Of a DNA stretch of 64,000 nucleotides, positions 61,899-64,000 are shown piece by piece (position 1 is the first letter of the stretch; every line of letters begins with the position of its first letter). The DNA is taken from positions 1,116,001 to 1,180,000 of the forward strand of contig NZ_CP011253.3 in assembly GCF_000972785.3 (NCBI RefSeq). The letters run 5' to 3'. Under the pieces are notes generated by a model. It did no database searches. It worked only from the letters and a program-made list of their open reading frames with translations, and was not told the origin of the DNA. The translations under genes were made by a program, and so were the position numbers. This stretch comes from Pandoraea oxalativorans (GTDB lineage Bacteria > Pseudomonadota > Gammaproteobacteria > Burkholderiales > Burkholderiaceae).

Positions 61899-62807
61899 TC
61901 ACCGCATCGGGGCCGGATCGGCAGCGTCCCCCGCAAAACACTGGGCAAGAAAGCGCTCGGTGGGACGCGACAACGCGTCGGCATGCGGCACGAGCGCGGT
62001 GAGCAGACGCTTGAGGCCGTGTGGCGGATCGATGCGCACCGTGGCAAGCGCCGCGTCTTCGTGACGCATCGACATGGCCGACACGAAGCCCACGCCCATA
62101 CCGGCGCGAACGGCTTCCTTGATACTCTCCACCCCTGCGAGTTCGAGTGCCACGCGCGGCTCCAGTCCCGATACCGAGAAGGCGCGCGCCACCAGCGCTC
62201 GCACGCCAGACCCGGGTTCTCGCATGATCAGAGGATAGGCCGCGATGCTCTGCAACGACGCGCCCGCCGGATGCTGTGCAAGCGGATGATCGGCGCGCGC
62301 AATCGCCACGATCTCGTCGTCGCGCCACGGACGCACCGCAATCTCAGGAGCCAACCCCGGCGGCACCGCACCCTCGATAAAGGCGACGTCGAGCCGGTCG
62401 AGCTGCGCCACGATCTCGCTCGTGTTGCCGTCGACGATATGCAGCGCGACTGCCGGGTAGCGCTGATGGAATTCCGCGATGACGTACGGCAACAGATAGC
62501 TCGCGGGCGTCGTACTCGCGCCAATCCGCAACACGCCCGTCTCCAGTCCCCGCAAGCTGTCGCGCAACGCCATCGCCTGACGGTAGTCCTGACGTAGTTT
62601 GTTTGCGTAGACGGCCACCTGTTCGCCTACCGCGGTCAAACGGATACCGCGACCGTCACGCCGGTAAAGCGGCTCGCCGAACGACTCCTGCAACAGCCGC
62701 AACTGGCCGGAAACGGCAGGCTGCGACAGGTGCAACGCTTGCGCCGCATGGCTGATGTTGCCCAGTTCGGCCACCGTCGCGAAGGTCAGCAATTGGTCGG
62801 GCGTCAT
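61899..62807 (-). CDS. LysR-family transcriptional regulator
   Basis: The 302-residue LysR protein has an N-terminal winged helix (LLTFATVAELGNISHAAQALHLSQPAVSGQLR) and a complete effector domain (AGVESIKEAVRAGMGVGFV near the end), of the CysB/CbbR-like subgroup. It follows the PfkB kinase on the same strand after 95 bases. Its target is not evident. Confidence 0.87.
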   Translation of the reverse strand: MTPDQLLTFATVAELGNISHAAQALHLSQPAVSGQLRLLQESFGEPLYRRDGRGIRLTAVGEQVAVYANKLRQDYRQAMALRDSLRGLETGVLRIGASTTPASYLLPYVIAEFHQRYPAVALHIVDGNTSEIVAQLDRLDVAFIEGAVPPGLAPEIAVRPWRDDEIVAIARADHPLAQHPAGASLQSIAAYPLIMREPGSGVRALVARAFSVSGLEPRVALELAGVESIKEAVRAGMGVGFVSAMSMRHEDAALATVRIDPPHGLKRLLTALVPHADALSRPTERFLAQCFAGDAADPAPMR

Positions 62808-62902
62808 GTCGTGGAATGTATCGGCTGAAGTGATGATTGGCTCTCATCATAGCCAGTATTCGGATGATTGACTGGGCGATTGTGTCTGCATCGCGCCGGA
62901 AG

Positions 62903-63820
62903 TCAGGTCCGGGCGAGCGCTTCGACGTCGTCCCAGGCGGGCGCGTGGGCGCCGGTGCGGGTGCAGGCCAGCGCGGCGGCTGCCGCAGCACGGCGCAAAT
63001 GCATGGCGAGCGGTGCGTCCGGCATCCGGGATAGGCTGGCCAGCCAGCCACCGATCGCGGCGTCGCCTGCGCCCACGGTGTCGGCGACTTCGACGTTGAA
63101 TGCAGGATGGGTGAGGGCACCGCCGTCCGGCAGCAGTAAACGCACGCCGCGCACCCCATCCGTCAACAGAATCTGGGCCTGCGGGGCGATGCGACGCACG
63201 TCGGCGAGGGCGTCGTCATCGGTATGCGTCGGGTAGAGGCCGCGCAAATCTTCCACCGATAGCTTGAGCCACGTCGAGAGTCCCGCCATGCGACTGAACG
63301 TGGCGAAGTACGCCGGTCCCATCAGATTTCGAAGATTCGGATCGAAGCTGATTGCGACACCGGTGTCGTGCAACGTTTGTGCGATGGTGAGCAGCGTGCT
63401 CGCCAGCGGCTCCCGCACGAGACTGATGCAGCCGAAATGTGCGACGCGTGCGGCACGCTGCCAGCCGACGGGCAAAGCCGCCGGATCGAATGCCAGATCG
63501 GCTGCGCCTTCACCGAGAAAGAAGTAGGCGGGCGGATCGTGCCGGTGCACGACGGCCACGAGCGGCGGGGCATCGACGGCTTGCCAGTAGCGCTCGTCCA
63601 GCCCGGCCTCGCGGGAGAGCGCGAGCAATTCGGTGCCGAACGGGGCATGCGTGCTGATCGCGCCGCCGTAGCCCGTCGCCACGCCCATGGCCGCCGTCAC
63701 CCGGGCGACGTTCCAACACGCACCGCCCGCACGGCTGATCCATTGACGAGCGTCGCGATCCGGTTGACGGATCAGATCGGTGAGGGCTTCGCCAAAGACG
63801 AGCAGGGCGGGCAGGGACAT
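62903..63820 (-). CDS. PfkB-family carbohydrate kinase
   Basis: The 305-residue ribokinase-like protein has LLVFGEALTDLI at the start, a GGACWNVARVTAAMG sugar-binding region and the catalytic DTVGAGDAAIGG with the base Asp. It phosphorylates a sugar or sugar-like alcohol. Fructokinase is the usual default name, but the substrate cannot be read from the sequence. It lies 63 bases after the TauE/SafE gene on the same strand. Confidence 0.87.
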   Translation of the reverse strand: MSLPALLVFGEALTDLIRQPDRDARQWISRAGGACWNVARVTAAMGVATGYGGAISTHAPFGTELLALSREAGLDERYWQAVDAPPLVAVVHRHDPPAYFFLGEGAADLAFDPAALPVGWQRAARVAHFGCISLVREPLASTLLTIAQTLHDTGVAISFDPNLRNLMGPAYFATFSRMAGLSTWLKLSVEDLRGLYPTHTDDDALADVRRIAPQAQILLTDGVRGVRLLLPDGGALTHPAFNVEVADTVGAGDAAIGGWLASLSRMPDAPLAMHLRRAAAAAALACTRTGAHAPAWDDVEALART

Positions 63821-63883
63821 GAGCGGCGCGTCGCGTAAGAATGGCCGTCAGCATACCCGCATACCCGCTTGTTGGCGCGACGT

Positions 63884-64000
63884 TTACCGACTGCGTATCA
63901 GCAACGCGATGCCTGCGGCCAACACCACGAGACTCACTGCGCGAACGAACTGCTGGCGCGAGAGCCGCAGCGTGATGTGTTTGCCGAGCCACATGCCGAC
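63884..64000 (-). CDS. TauE/SafE-family permease, C-terminal end (rest outside window)
   Basis: The last 38 codons are visible on the minus strand, reading VGMWLGKHITLRLSRQQFVR followed by a hydrophobic helix (AVSLVVLAAGIALLI) and TAA at 63884-63886. The pattern fits the end of sulfite-exporter TauE/SafE membrane proteins. Too little is visible to assign a substrate. Confidence 0.6.
   Translation of the reverse strand, partial: VGMWLGKHITLRLSRQQFVRAVSLVVLAAGIALLIRSR

Overview
The window is high-GC DNA with dense, mostly operonic gene packing and beta-proteobacterial gene families: trimeric porins ending in Phe, MipA, AAHS aromatic-acid transporters and complete protocatechuate and hydroxycinnamate pathways. 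This points to a soil or rhizosphere Burkholderiaceae bacterium. Pandoraea is my best guess, but it is an inference from content and not a sequence match.

Layout. (1) 1-6.0 kb: the end of a LysR gene, then a compact chemosensory-like operon with a membrane CheA-like kinase, an MCP-hairpin protein, two CheX-like proteins and a CheY. (2) 6.0-16.7 kb: a hydroxycinnamate (ferulate/p-coumarate) catabolic cluster with MarR regulator, AAHS transporter, porin, ech, vdh, fcs, acyl-CoA dehydrogenase and an amidohydrolase. Three copies of one inverted-repeat operator lie in its intergenic regions. (3) 16.7-26 kb: the protocatechuate and 4-hydroxybenzoate branch (pcaQ, pcaHGBCD, pobR, pobA, pcaK), which takes the vanillate and 4-hydroxybenzoate produced upstream towards the beta-ketoadipate pathway. 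(4) 26-29.8 kb: a DUF72 gene and a marR-clc operon. (5) 29.8-32.7 kb: a scar-like, lower-GC island. It holds fragments of a porin and of a YfcC-type permease and an unknown gene split by an IS110-family element. The island ends with an overlapping HEPN-domain gene whose 3' end runs into rhlE. (6) 32.7-38.8 kb: rhlE, a regulator/beta-propeller pair and ahpCF. (7) 38.8-52.5 kb: a phosphopantetheinyl transferase, an aldo/keto reductase, a sigma-54 activator without a sensory domain, a LysR gene, an aminotransferase, and an operon matching the mgo/pvf/ham (diazeniumdiolate or pyrazine-N-oxide signal) gene set. Its first gene is interrupted by an IS256-family element with a 9-bp target duplication. 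(8) 52.7-57.2 kb: a porin plus ferric-type ABC importer operon. (9) 57.4-64 kb: a two-component system next to mipA, a thioester-reductase-like SDR, a LysR gene, a PfkB kinase and the end of a TauE/SafE permease.

The most notable observation is regulatory. The phosphopantetheinyl transferase gene and the mgo/pvf-like operon lie 12 kb apart. Each is preceded by the same upstream element (ACACCTGT-N11-ACAGGTGT) and by a -24/-12 promoter with identical hexamers (TGGCAT-N5-TTGCT). The two spacings differ by about one helical turn, and a sigma-54 activator is encoded between the loci. This suggests a dedicated sigma-54 regulon that co-expresses a carrier-protein-dependent signal synthase with the enzyme that activates its carrier domain.
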